Of a stretch of DNA of 64,000 nt, positions 42,407-54,800 are shown in pieces. The DNA comes from Lasioglossum baleicum. Its lineage: Eukaryota; Arthropoda; Insecta; Hymenoptera; Halictidae. Position numbers and translations under genes: made by a program. How positions within the stretch are numbered: the first letter of the stretch is position 1; every line of letters begins with the position of its first letter. Under the pieces are notes generated by a model. That model saw nothing but the letters and a program-made list of their open reading frames with translations, was not told the DNA's origin and searched no databases. Where the stretch lies: contig NW_027469122.1 of the NCBI RefSeq assembly GCF_051020765.1, positions 496,001 to 560,000 of the forward strand, read 5' to 3'.

Positions 42407-44882
42407 CTCTTGGATACGGTTGATCGCCTGTTCCGGTTCGGTGACCCGACCAATCAGGATCGAGCTCGGATGAATTTATGTTTGTCATTGTTATGTTAAC
42501 TTGCTGTTGAGTGCACGCATCTGGAAATAAATCGTTGAATTTGTTTGCCGTATATCAAACTCTAGGGAAATGTTTCTGTTTGGAATACCTTATGAAAATG
42601 TTTCATTTTGGATTACGCCATGAAATATGTAGATAACATAAATTTACATCTTAAGATGTTTTCTTTCAATGACATAGGGAGTGGTATAGGTATGATGTTT
42701 AACCCACCGTCGGACAGAGCGGTTCTAGAAGATACATCAATCACTATTTTGTGCAGTGTGATACATCCTTAAGCGGCGCGAACCCCTGGCCACTAGTAGC
42801 TTAATGTAAATGCTGTAATGTTGATTAGTTTTACATATCAGAGACACATTGTATTAACCCTCATACGCTCCTCAAGAATATTTTCTTCAATCCGCGAGTG
42901 GTTCGTAAGTCGGTCCGGATTGAGATCAGCTTGAGCCCAACGCTAGATTTCTAAAAACCGCGCGGAAATTGCGTAACAGCAACGGAGGAAATTAAGGGGC
43001 CGCCACACCGGTTAGGGAAACTAAATTCCTCAATTTCGAACAAATTTCGGATCTTATGGTTTGGACAGAGACGGAACGAAGCTAGCAGCCACTAGTGCGA
43101 TAAAGATGGTACATTAGATAGAAGTCCAGACTTTGTAAACTCAAACGTCGAAAAAAACTTCTTTTTTATATTGATGTTCCCTGACACCCCCCCGCGGAGA
43201 GGGGAAATTAGTTTAGATTGCCCCGAGGCCGACAAAACCCCCCGACCCGCTAGGTCATACCGGGAGTTTTGAGGGAATCAGAGTCAATCTCAGTTCTGAA
43301 CTAAAAAGAGAGGAAATTCTGGTGGAGGACAGGCGCAAAGTTTAGTATTTTGTTCCTACCACCCCCGAGTAGGGTGTCATTTGAAAGAGCTCGGGAAGAG
43401 GTATTGAGCCTCATAGGCTAGGAGCGCCTCCGAGGTCATCCGAAGGGCGTATAGCGTTTCTCGTAAATTAGAAAAGTTCTGTATGTATTTGGAGTCGCGA
43501 GGGCATTAGGATCTCGATCCCGAGGTCAGAGTGGAGGTGCCATTGACTTTGAAAATTCTGACAAAGCCAATGGTCTTGGAAATATTTTTCAGATTTTCAA
43601 GGTCAAGGTCAAGGTCAAAGGTGCAGGCGGGATCAGGAACCTCCCCCGAAGGTCGCCATATAAATTTGCGGTGTCGAGCGACAAAAAGTAGTGAAAAATG
43701 GCATAGAATAGGTTAATTTAGCAATTAAGGATTTAGGTTTTAGGCTGCGTGCGGATAGGAATAGTGTTAAACGGTTAGATTTAAGAGTGCGGTTTCAATG
43801 TTTCATATAGTTTGGATTGACATCTGTAAGGAAAAAATAAAATCCAGGTCAGGTTAATTTTTATTAAAATTGATTATAAAAAAAAGGGACCACAATTACG
43901 ATTATGAAATTTCGCGCGCGCCAAAGAACTGTGTTTACGGAACCTTTAAATGGACACAAAATAAATGACCCCCGCCGATTATGAATACGAAATTTCGAAA
44001 AAAAAATTTTTCTGTAAATGATACGCGTTACACTTGTGTTATATGATTACGAAATATTGCAAAAAATCGATTGTCACGATAAAATTTTGGTAACAAAGGC
44101 GATCTAGATTGGGAGCCGAGAAAAGAAGGTTCGAGAAGAAGTATCAAAAGCTCTCATGATTTATTTAAACATATTTCAACGAATTGCAGCAATGTATTAC
44201 GTCATTTGTAATGAAAGATTATTTGATGTTATAGAATCGGATTTTTCCAAGATCCCTGTTTCTGATCACAGACACTCTGTTAAACTGAAGCACTTCAATT
44301 TAACATGCACTATTTCATATATTGGATGATTGCAAAAGCTCATACTCAATTTACCTCGTGAACTTGTCAGAAACTAAACGTGCAACTTCTACGGAAAAGG
44401 AAATCACAGGTTGTAAAATGTTCGGAGACAATTATAGAAAACAGAGTTACAGACTATATAATTGATTAATAAAACTGTTATTTATCCCAAATAGGGTACG
44501 AACTTTTGCAAACACATTACTAATACATTACGTTTAGTAATACATTATTGGCTAACGATTTTAGGCTGTTAAAGGATCTAGTAAAGAATCATTGGTCATG
44601 GACTTTAGAAAATGACGAAAAGATATTATATCTTAAATATAAACATATTATTAATATATTCAACGAAAAATATCCTGCATCGCTTATGGGAAGCAGTAGT
44701 TAGATTTTTAAAAAAATACTGTCCACACTTGGACATCAGTCAATTATAAATATAGGGGAAAATTATAACAAGATTTTCTTCCTGGTCAAACAATGGATTA
44801 TATGTACTTACTTAGACTACATTATCCTAACAACTAGTCAATTCACTCATAAGAGCACGTCAAGATAAAATTGACTAACATC

Positions 44883-45317
44883 TTACATTCTAATACATCT
44901 ACTACGCCTCGAAGTTATTGAACCCACGCTCGCCACACTCTGCACTGGATTTCGAGGAATTTTTCGAACCACTCCAGTTTTGGTTCTGACGAAAGGAACA
45001 ACTCTTCTCACCTGTGCAGGAATTATTAGATCCCTCTGTACATTCGTTCTCGGCTCATCCACAGCTTCCCCTAGAAAACGTTCATTCATTATCCGCATTG
45101 CACGTTGCTTATGATGCCTAGCGGTTTGTCTTAGGATCTTGTCTGCCCTACAGACATTTGACCATTTCCGTGACACTTGAGCAGCGCAAAGCAGAGACTT
45201 AGGCTCCAACTTGCGTAGAATCAGCTGGGATATCTCCGGCGGGAGTTCAGAAATGAAATCCAACTTGGCAGGTTCCAGTAGTCCTAGCGCACGGAGGAAA
45301 GACCTGAAGAACTCCAT
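44883..45317 (-). CDS. F-box protein, array copy 5
   Basis: 144 intact codons with KWSNV, ARHHKQ, RTNVQ and ASVG, an intermediate between copies 1 and 6. Confidence 0.8.
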   Translation of the reverse strand: MEFFRSFLRALGLLEPAKLDFISELPPEISQLILRKLEPKSLLCAAQVSRKWSNVCRADKILRQTARHHKQRAMRIMNERFLGEAVDEPRTNVQRDLIIPAQVRRVVPFVRTKTGVVRKIPRNPVQSVASVGSITSRRSRCIRM

Positions 45318-45342
45318 GTTGCCGCTGCAGCGTCAGGATCTC

Positions 45343-45377
45343 GAATGATCTACTGTTCCAAATTTTGGGTTTATATA
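45343..45377 (-). promoter_or_regulatory. Core promoter of F-box copy 5
   Basis: TATA and Inr as copy 1. Confidence 0.75.
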
Positions 45378-47858
45378 CTCTTGGTTACGGTTGATCGCCT
45401 GTTCCGGTTCGGTGACCCGACCAATCAGGATCGAGCTCGGATGAATTTATGTTTGTCATTGTTATGTTAACTTGCTGTTGAGTGCACGCATCTGGAAATA
45501 AATCGTTGAATTTGTTTGCCGTATATCAAACTCTAGGGAAATGTTTCTGTTTGGAATACCTTTTGAAAATGTTTCATTTTGGATTACGCCATGAAATATG
45601 TAGATAACATAAATTTACATCTTAAGATGTTTTCTTTCAATGACATAGGGAGTGGTATAGGTATGATGTTTAACCCACCGTCGGACAGAGCGGTTCTAGA
45701 AGATACATCAATCACTATTTTGTGCAGTGTGATACATCCTTAAGCGGCGCGAACCCCTGGCCACTAGTAGCTTAATGTAAATGCTGTAATGTTGATTAGT
45801 TTTACATATCAGAGACACATTGTATTAACCCTCATACGCTCCTCAAGAATATTTTCTTCAATCCGCGAGTGGTTCGTAAGTCGGTCCGGATTGAGATCAG
45901 CTTGAGCCCAACGCTAGATTTCTAAAAACCGCGCGGAAATTGCGTAACAGCAACGGAGGAAATTAAGGGGCCGCCACACCGGTTAGGGAAACTAAATTCC
46001 TCAATTTCGAACAAATTTCGGATCTTATGGTTAGGACAGAGAGGGAACGAAGCTAGCAGCCACTAGTGCGATAAAGATGGTACATTAGATAGAAGTCCAG
46101 ACTTTGTAAACTCAAACGTCGAAAAAAACTGCTTTTTTATATTGATGTTCCCTGACACCCCCCCCCCCCCGCGGAGAGGGGAAATTAGTTTAGATTGCCC
46201 CGAGGCCGACAAAACCCCCCGACCCGCTAGGTCATACCGGGAGTTTTGAGGGAATCAGAGTCAATCTCAGTTCTGAATTAAAAAGAGAGGAAATGCTGGT
46301 GGAGGACAGGCGCAAAGTTTAGTATTTTGTTCCTACCACCCCCGAGTAGGGTGTCATTTGAAAGAGCTCGGGAAGAGGTATTGAGCCTCATAGGCTAGGA
46401 GCGCCTCCGAGGTCATCCGAAGGGCGTATAGCGTTTCTCGTAAATTAGAAGAGTTCTGTATGTATTTGGAGTCGCGAGGGCATTAGGATCTCGATCCCGA
46501 GGTCAGAGTGGATGTGGCTTTGACTTTGAAAATTCTGACAAAGCCAAAGGTCTTGGAAATCTTTTTCAGATTTTCAAGGTCAAGGTCAAGGTCAAAGGTG
46601 CAGGCGGGATCAGGAACCTCCCCCGAAGGTCGCCATATAAATTTGCGGTGTCGAGCGACAAAATGTAGTGAAAAATGGCATAGAATAGGTTAATTTAGCA
46701 ATTAAGGACTTAGGTTTTAGGCTGCGTGCGGATAGGAATAGTGTTAAACGGTTAGATTTAAGAGTGCGGTTTCAATGTTTCATATAGTTTGGATTGACAT
46801 CTGTAAGGAAAAAATAAAATCCAGGTCAGGTTAATTTTTATTAAAATTGATTATATAAAAAAAGGGACCACAATTACGATTATGAAATTTCGCCTGCGCC
46901 AAAGAACTGTGTTTACGGAACCTTTAAATGGACACAAAATAAATGACCCCCGCCGATTATGAATACGAAATTTCGAAAAAAAATTTTTTCTGTAAATGTT
47001 ACGCGTTACACTTGTTATATGATTGCGAAATATTGCAAAAAATCGATTGTCACGATAAAATTTTGGTAACTAAGGCGATCTAGATTGGGAGCCGAGAAAA
47101 GAAGGTTCGAGAAGAAGTATCAAAAGCTCTCATGATTTATTTAAACATATTTCAACGAATTGCAGCAATGTATTACGTCATTTGTAATGAAAGATTATTT
47201 GATGTTATAGGATCGGATTTTTCCAAGATCCCTGTTTCTGATCACAGGCACTCTGTTAAACTGAAGCACTTCAATTTAACATGCACTATTTCATATATTG
47301 GATGATTGCAAAAGCTCATACTCAATTTACCTCGTGAACTTGTCAGAAACTAAACGTGCAACTTCTACGGAAAAGGAAATCACAGGTTGTAAAATGTTCG
47401 GAGACAATTATAGAAAAGAGAGTTACAGACTATATAATTGATTAATAAAACTGTTATTTATCCCAAATAGGGTACGAACTTTTGCAAACACATTACTAAT
47501 ACATTACGTTTAGTAATACATTATTGGCTAACGATTGAAGGCTGTTAAATGATCTAGTAAAGAATCATTAGTCATGGACTTTAGAAAATGACGAAAAGAT
47601 ATTACATCTTAAATAGAAACATATTATTAATATATTCAACGAAAAATATCCTGCATCGATTATGGGAAGCAGTAGTTAGATTTTTAAAAAAATACTGTCC
47701 ACACTTGGACATCAGTCAATTATACATATAGGGGAAAATTATAACAAGATTTTCTTCCTGGTCAAACAATGGATTATATGTACTTACTTAGACTACATTA
47801 ACCTAACAACTAGTCAATTCACTCATAAGAGCACGTCAAGATAAAATTGACTAACATC

Positions 47859-48293
47859 TTACATTCTAATACATCTACTACGCCTCGAAGTTATTGAACC
47901 CACGCTCGCCACACTCTGCACTGGATTTCGAGGAATTTTTCGAACTACTCCAGTTTTGGTTCTGACGAAAGGAACAACTCTTCTCACCTGTGCAGGAATT
48001 ATTAGATCCCTCTGTACATTCGTTCTCGGCTCATCCACAGCTTCCCCTAGAAAACGTTCATTCATTATCCGCATTGCACGTTGCTTATGATGCCTAGCGG
48101 TTTGTCTTAGGATCTTGTCTGCCCTACAGACATTTAACCATTTCCGTGACACTTGAGCAGCGCAAAGCAGAGACTTAGGCTCCAACTTGCGTAGAATCAG
48201 CTGGGATATCTCCGGCGGGAGTTCAGAAATGAAATCCAACTTGGCAGGTTCCAGGAGTCCTAGCGCACGGAGGAAAGACCTGAAGAACTCCAT
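47859..48293 (-). CDS. F-box protein, array copy 6
   Basis: 144 intact codons with KWLNV, ARHHKQ, RTNVQ, ASVG. Gypsy-2 starts 242 bases upstream of its start codon, so distal promoter sequence is now 10 kb away, while the TATA and Inr remain in place. Confidence 0.8.
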   Translation of the reverse strand: MEFFRSFLRALGLLEPAKLDFISELPPEISQLILRKLEPKSLLCAAQVSRKWLNVCRADKILRQTARHHKQRAMRIMNERFLGEAVDEPRTNVQRDLIIPAQVRRVVPFVRTKTGVVRKIPRNPVQSVASVGSITSRRSRCIRM

Positions 48294-48318
48294 GTTGCCG
48301 CTGCAGCGTCAGAATCTC

Positions 48319-48353
48319 GAATGATCTACTGTTCCAAATTTTGGGTTTATATA
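48319..48353 (-). promoter_or_regulatory. Core promoter of F-box copy 6
   Basis: TATA and Inr intact; Gypsy-2 LTR begins about 180 bases upstream. Confidence 0.75.
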
Positions 48354-48535
48354 CTCTTGGTTACGGTTGATCGCCTGTTCCGGTTCGGTGACCCGACCAA
48401 TCAGGATCGAGCTCGGATGAATTTATGTTTTTCATTGTTATGTTAACTTGCTGTTGAGTGCACGAATCTGGAAATAAATCGTTGAATTTGTTTGCCGTAT
48501 ATCAAACTCTAGGGAAATGTTTCTGTTTGGAATAC

Positions 48536-50207
48536 TGTAACCGTGTCGGTCACATATCGACACTTCGCGAACGTAGAAGATAGGAATTGTATTTACCACG
48601 ACGATCTATGACGTCATATGCGATCCTCGTCGTAGAAAAGGATCGCAAGATCGCCCCACTAATCATAGTTGCGTGCGCATCGATCCCCTCTCGATAATCA
48701 TCGAAGGAGATCGATGAGGGCCATGGAGAACTCACTCTACGTCTGGAAGCGATCTAGTGAGCACGCGTTCGCGAAGTGTCCGTTCGACGATAACCGGTGC
48801 GTATTCGGGAGGCCAAACCGTCCTGTTGTACTAGACAAACCGTCTAGCCAACCTCGTTACGTACGCGCCTCAAACCGAGGAGTCGCGATTGCAAACCGCT
48901 TCGTGGCACAGTCTAACGTATCACAGCACGCGTAATTTGAACGTAACAGCGTAGTAGTCATTTGCGTCAGATTATTGATGTAAAATAACGTAGCTCCGAA
49001 ATGTGTAATTTGCTACAAGCAAGCGGGAATTTAAGAATTTATTGAAGTTTCTTTTCTCATCGTATTGGACTGCGAGTCTCAACTATTAGCTTCACGAAAG
49101 TCGTCGTGCGGACACTCCGATATATTTAGTGGCTTCAACAGTGTGTGGTTCGCGGCTAGATTCGGGAACGTGTCATATCACCAGATCAAGCATCTGAAAT
49201 TCCATGTAGATCAGACCTCTGCACTACTGGGTTTCATTATTGTGTCGATCGTCTTTGAGAGGCAGGTTCTCGAATTATTCGGGTTTCGGTATAATCTTTG
49301 GATCGTCACTGCCAAGGGGACTCTACTGACACTGAGAGTTGCTCCGAGGTCACGACTGTGCTGAAGGGCAACTTGTAAGTGTTCCGGAATTTCCGAGGTA
49401 TCGTGATCGTTTCTATAAGTGCGTATCATCTGAGCAGTCAGCAGATCGTACGAGTAGTAAACGAGTCCAAGTCTCGTTGGTGTTTAAACATCTTAGTTAT
49501 AAAGAAGCGTGATCGCTGGTACTCGTTGACCATGTCTATCCATACTCGGCCGGACTGGATAAATGCTCGTGCTTAGCAATCACGATTCTGTCGTTAATAG
49601 GATCATTTCCCATTCGTGCGTATCATCTGAGTCATCAGCAGACCGCACGGGTAGTGAAACGCATCCTCCGGGATTTTCGTTATATAATTAACTTACACGC
49701 TGTGTGAGCTATATTCTCTACTTTACCTTACGTGTTACACTGTTGACCGCCACTCTAGTCATATCGACACATTCCGAGGGTTATGCTCTGTATAATTGAA
49801 TAACATTTACTGCGTAGCGACCAGACGTGGATTCTCAGCGATTATCCGCCGACGGGGTTAGATCATTGTCCAGTAGAAGTAAGTTCGTGCAGATCGTAAG
49901 TGCAGTCGCACTCTGTAAGACTGATAGCGTAAGGCGTGGCTACCGTATTACATTTAACATTGTTACGAAATCATAATTAATCGTTGTATTGAGACCTAGT
50001 TCAATATACCCTCCTTTTACCAGATTTCGCTTACGAATGTTTAACCTTCCATCCAAACTAATCCGCTATCCATTGCATGGAGGCTCGACTCCACACATTC
50101 TCAATTCAATACTTCAATTTGCATATCTCTTCAGCCCATCTGGCTAGCTCGATTTAATAATAGATAAGTAATCGAATATACAATTACAGAGGAAATATAC
50201 GGTTACA
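48536..50207 (+). repeat. Gypsy-2 5' LTR
   Basis: TGTAACCGTG...TACGGTTACA. Inside is a repeated block GCGTATCATCTGAG...TCAGCAGA (49420-49465 and 49619-49664). The ORFs in it are identical in both LTRs but have no domain. Confidence 0.95.
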
Positions 50208-50212
50208 TAAAT

Positions 50213-50230
50213 TGGCGCCCAACGTGGGGC
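50213..50230 (+). promoter_or_regulatory. Primer binding site, tRNA-Lys type
   Basis: TGGCGCCCAACGTGGGGC, 5 bases after the 5' LTR. This is the 18-base complement of the tRNA-Lys(1,2) 3' end known from several retroviruses; Osvaldo-type insect Gypsy elements also use tRNA-Lys. Confidence 0.85.
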
Positions 50231-50268
50231 GGTTTAGTTTGGACGAACTGAATGTTCGATAGCGAAGC

Positions 50269-51849
50269 ATGAGTAAGGTGCGGAACCGAAAGTTAGGGGG
50301 AACTTTAAGGTCGAAAAACACAGAAAGTAATACAATAATGTCGAGCTCGCGTATTATGCGAACACCACCTCCCGGGACCTCGGGTAATACTAATAACGTG
50401 TCCGACTCTGCAGATATAGTAACCGTACAATCTCCGATCACTATCGAACATACCCCGGGGTCTAGCGCTAATCACGACAGAGAACAAATGACGGTTATCA
50501 TTCAGGAATTGCGGGAAGAGATAGCTAGTCTTAAGAATCAATTGAGACAGGTACAGAGACAGTTAGACGACCAAGTAGGGAATGACGAGCTATATGAACG
50601 GGTAACAGAACATAAGATAGAGATGCGTGATTGGCGACGCGATATTGAGCAGAGATTAGAACGGGAGGGTAAAGTTCATGCGGAAGAAATAGCAAAAGTC
50701 CGGAGGGAGGCCCTGGAAGGATTAGAGACTCTCCGTGCAAATCAAGAGACGCTCCGGACGAGCGAATATCCAAATGCCAGACCGTACGAATGTGAAGAAC
50801 GAACGCGTCACCGTGACCATACAAACAACCATCAAGAAGTCCAACATGGACCTATCGAACGGAATATGCCGCCTCCTGCGTTCCACAATACAATTGGGTC
50901 CCGATGGACGAGCTATAATGACTCCGCGAGGCTCGACGCAACAATAGCTGCGGCAGCGCGACCGTTTCGAGTGAAGCCCCAAATGCCAACCTTTGAAGGC
51001 AAAACCACCGAGAGACCGGCAAAGTACCTGCGAGAAATGAAAAGATTTGTAGAAGCAACACGGCTCCCGGATGATGAACTAAAATTCATCATCACTCAGT
51101 CTTTAAAGGGTAATGCCGGAGAATGGTGGGATATTATCTCGGATCAGATCACTACGTGGGCTCAGTTCGCAAAGGCGCTGCTCGATCGATTCTGGTGCTC
51201 GGCGATTCAAAGAAAGATCCGTGATAACCTCAGTATCGGGGTATATCGCCCAGAGGCTGGTTCTTCTAGGGTCGCTTACGCTATGAAATTGATAGGAACA
51301 GCACGCGACCTGCTGCCACGACCGACTGATGAAGAGATCGTACAGACGTTGGCACGGCACTTCACACAGGCAGTTGATGACTGCGTGCTTGGCCAAAACA
51401 TTTGTACGATAGACGCCTTCTTATCACTACTTGAACGCTTCGATAATGGAGGAACGGTCAATCGGCAAAGACAAGATGAACGTCCTACTAACAACGTACG
51501 CGATTGGAATCCCCGTAATGGTCTAGACCGTACAAATCAGGTACCAACGGGAGTTCCACGAACAACAATCCAAGGCAGGTCTAACAACGAATACCAACGT
51601 CCAGTAGGAGAATATCAACGAGCAAATGCAGAGCCTCAGAGGTCAAGATACGACAATGCTCGTCCCTGGCAAGATCAGCGACGACCACATGACGAAAACA
51701 CTCGCCCATGGCAAGAGTATCGTAGGCAACAAGGCCGCCCACGAGAAGGAGGGCCAAGTCGAATACGAGCGGTTCATCTTGAGGAAGAGACATGCCCAGA
51801 GGACGAGGAACCTGTCGAAGAAACAGACATAATCCCGGGAAACGACTAG
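50269..51849 (+). CDS. gag: Gypsy-2 gag (no zinc knuckle)
   Basis: 526 residues, ATG at 50269, 38 bases after the primer site. A coiled coil spans about residues 75-160 (IIQELREEIASLKNQLRQVQ). The capsid domain is about residues 225-400 (MPTFEGKTTERPAKYLREMK, LKGNAGEWWDI, WAQFAKALLDRFW). The usual CCHC nucleocapsid motif is absent; instead there is an Arg/Gln-rich tail with repeats around RPWQ-x(2)-RR (residues 440-500), then an acidic end. The tail likely replaces the knuckle as the RNA-binding part (inference). The frame is intact up to the frameshift site. Confidence 0.9.
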   Translation: MSKVRNRKLGGTLRSKNTESNTIMSSSRIMRTPPPGTSGNTNNVSDSADIVTVQSPITIEHTPGSSANHDREQMTVIIQELREEIASLKNQLRQVQRQLDDQVGNDELYERVTEHKIEMRDWRRDIEQRLEREGKVHAEEIAKVRREALEGLETLRANQETLRTSEYPNARPYECEERTRHRDHTNNHQEVQHGPIERNMPPPAFHNTIGSRWTSYNDSARLDATIAAAARPFRVKPQMPTFEGKTTERPAKYLREMKRFVEATRLPDDELKFIITQSLKGNAGEWWDIISDQITTWAQFAKALLDRFWCSAIQRKIRDNLSIGVYRPEAGSSRVAYAMKLIGTARDLLPRPTDEEIVQTLARHFTQAVDDCVLGQNICTIDAFLSLLERFDNGGTVNRQRQDERPTNNVRDWNPRNGLDRTNQVPTGVPRTTIQGRSNNEYQRPVGEYQRANAEPQRSRYDNARPWQDQRRPHDENTRPWQEYRRQQGRPREGGPSRIRAVHLEEETCPEDEEPVEETDIIPGND

Positions 51850-54800
51850 GGATGTCCTCGAATACATGCCTGAGTAACTTCCCCTCTCAGGTGGATGACA
51901 TCCTGACCGAACTACGTGGGGAAGAAGTTCAGCTACAGATCAGTTCATCGTTCCCAGATACTCGCCGGGAACTACTAGAAGAAGGATGTCCGACACGACC
52001 AGCTAGAGGAATGGACCGTTGCCCTGAATTACAACTGAAAATCGAGGATATCCCTGTAAAGGCCTTAATTGATACAGGTAGCACCGTCACGGCAGTGTCG
52101 GAGGCGTGGTACAACATGCACCAAGAGATACTACGTAAATGCCCAACATTGCCGGTAACGGGGGCATTTGTAATTGGAGCTACAGGAAGCAAATCTGCCC
52201 GACTAAAGAGGCAAATATGGGTTAGACTCGGCTATGAGGACGAAATCATTGAAACGGCGGCAATTGTAGTCCCAGGACTGATTTGTGAAGTAATTCTTGG
52301 AGTGGATACATTACGACGGACAAAAGCCTCGCTAGACTTTGGACAGGAGGCACTCTCACTTAAGACAAAAGACGGCCAGATCACCATCAAAATGACTAGA
52401 GAAGCAGACGCGGAGATAGCCATACGAAGACTCGACGAAGCCACGAAACGAAATATCGTGCCGCAGAAATCCGAAGATGAAATCATAAAATCTATATTAG
52501 ATCCGAGTCCAGCTAACATTGAGCAAAAGGCAGTACTGCAACAAGTCATCGAGGCATACCCAGAGGTATGGAGAGAAGATATAGGACGGGTGACATGCTA
52601 TGAACATCATCTTCACATGAAGTCGAAGGTACCATATTGGAGCAGAACATATCCAATCCCATTGAAATATCTTGAAGCAGCGGACGCTGAAATACAAAGA
52701 ATGCTGACAAACGACATAATCCGTCCAAGCACGAGCCCATACATTAATCCGGTGGTTCCTGTATTGAAGAAGAACGGATCATTGCGACTATGCCTAGACG
52801 CAAGAAAACTGAATGAATTCCTCATCGAGGACCATGAAATGTCAGAAACACCGGACGTCATTTTTCAACGCTTCAAGAAGGTAGACTTCCTAACAAGCCT
52901 AGATCTAACAAACAGTTTCTGGCAGATTCCGCTAACACCAGAATCAAGGAAATATACAGCGTTTATGTATCGCGGGAGATGTTATGAATACGTCGTCACG
53001 CCCTTTGGTTTGAAAACGAGCAGCGCGAGCTTGGTAAGAGCATTGCGACAAGTGTTGGACGGAATGAAAGGATTCGTCGTAAACTTCATCGATGATATCC
53101 TCTGTTTCTCCCCCACATTTGAAGAGCACGTCAAACATCTCAGCGCCTTACTAGCACGATTAAAAGCACATAATGTCACAATCAATCTGGAGAAGTGCAA
53201 GTTTATGAGGAGAGAGATAAAGTTCCTTGGGCACATACTCTCCGTAGAAGGAATCCAGCAGGACCCAGAAAAACTAGCCGCGATAAGAGACTTCCCACCG
53301 CCTCGAAATCTAAAGCAGCTGCGGGGATTCCTCGGACTCGTGAATTACTATAGCAAATTCACTGACAAACAAGCTGAAACAACGGCTCCGTTGCTGACGC
53401 TCTTAAAAAAGGGAAATCACTGGACTTGGAACGAACAATTACAAAGGGCATTTGAAGAGGTTAAACATGCGTTTTGCACCAAGGTTGCACTACAATACGC
53501 TGATCCAAGCAAGACCTTCTTCCTATCAACGGATGCGAGCTTCTCCGCACTCGGGGCAGTCGTTGAACAGAGAGACGCAGAGGGCAAATTAAAACCGGTC
53601 GCATTTGCGAGTAGAACACTGCATGGCCCAGAATTGGCATACTTCACCACGGAAAAGGAGTTGCTGGCCATTGTATGGGCGTTAGGAAAATTCCGAACTT
53701 ATTTATATGGGGTTAGAATCATACTAATGACAGATCATAAGGCCATTACCTTTTTGATGAGTAGCAAACTACTTAGCCAACGCTTAACGCGATGGATCCT
53801 CTCCATACAAGATTACCAAATAGAAATTCAATATAGGCCTGGGAAGGATAACATCCCAGCAGATATAATGAGCCGCATAGATTATACGCCAATTGGGGGT
53901 AACATCGAAAGGGAAACGCGTATACCGATCTTAACCGCACTGGCGCGAACAATGTCGCCCACATTAGCAAAAGCCCTAAGGCAACTGCCCGAGTGGCAAC
54001 AAAAGGATGAAAACTTGCGCAAAATAATCAATAAGTGTAGGGAATCGGGTGACAGATACGCGAATCGATACGGTCTTAGAAATGACATGCTGTATCATGT
54101 GGATAAAACCGGAAAGGAGCGGGCAGTAATACCCGTGCAGCTACGAGATGAATTGATACGTGAAGTTCACGAAATGTATACACACCTCGGTGGAGACAAG
54201 ACCGTGAAACTAGTATCAGAAGATTTTCACGTGTCAAAGTTACACCGACGTGCGCGAAAGTTGATATCCACATGCGACACGTGTCAGCGCGTCAAATATC
54301 TCACGCATGCGGCACACGCGGACATGCAAAGTATAATACCAACAGGTCCCCGGGAGGTGTTGTCCGTCGATTTCTATGGCCCTCTGCCTACATCGAAAGG
54401 GGGGGTGAAACATATCCTTGTAATCGAGGAATTATTCACAAAGTTCGTGAAACTATATCCTATGCGAAATGCAACCACACCAGTAACACTTACGCGTATA
54501 TTCAAGCGATATATCCCAACCTACGGTAAACCGAAGAAAATCATCACGGATCATGGCACGCAATTTACTTCGAGGAAATGGACACAGGCTCTACAGGAGG
54601 AAGGAATCTACCATATCTTGTCATCTATTCGACACCCGCAGAGCAACCCAGTTGAGCGAGTAAATCGAGAAATCGGACGAATTTTTCGAACATTGATAGC
54701 GGAAAAACACTCCTCGTGGGCAAAATGGATTGAAGTAATCGAGACATGCTGCAATGAGATAGTACATGATAGCACAGGATTTACGCCAACGGAATTACTA

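Larger units (their letters stand above)
41361..44331. repeat. F-box array unit 4 (2971 bp)
   Basis: First 2.1 kb as unit 3. The last part (about 43540-44100) carries variants seen otherwise at 61040-61560 in unit 6 (AAGCCAATGGTC, CGCGCGCGCC, CTTGTGTTATATG), so units are mosaics. Confidence 0.9.
44332..47307. repeat. F-box array unit 5 (2976 bp)
   Basis: Longer than the norm, partly from an expanded C run near 46157-46170. Confidence 0.9.

Noticed and set aside
48550..49576. ORFs inside the Gypsy-2 LTRs (60-100 codons)
   Set aside because: Identical in both LTRs because the LTRs are identical; no domains.
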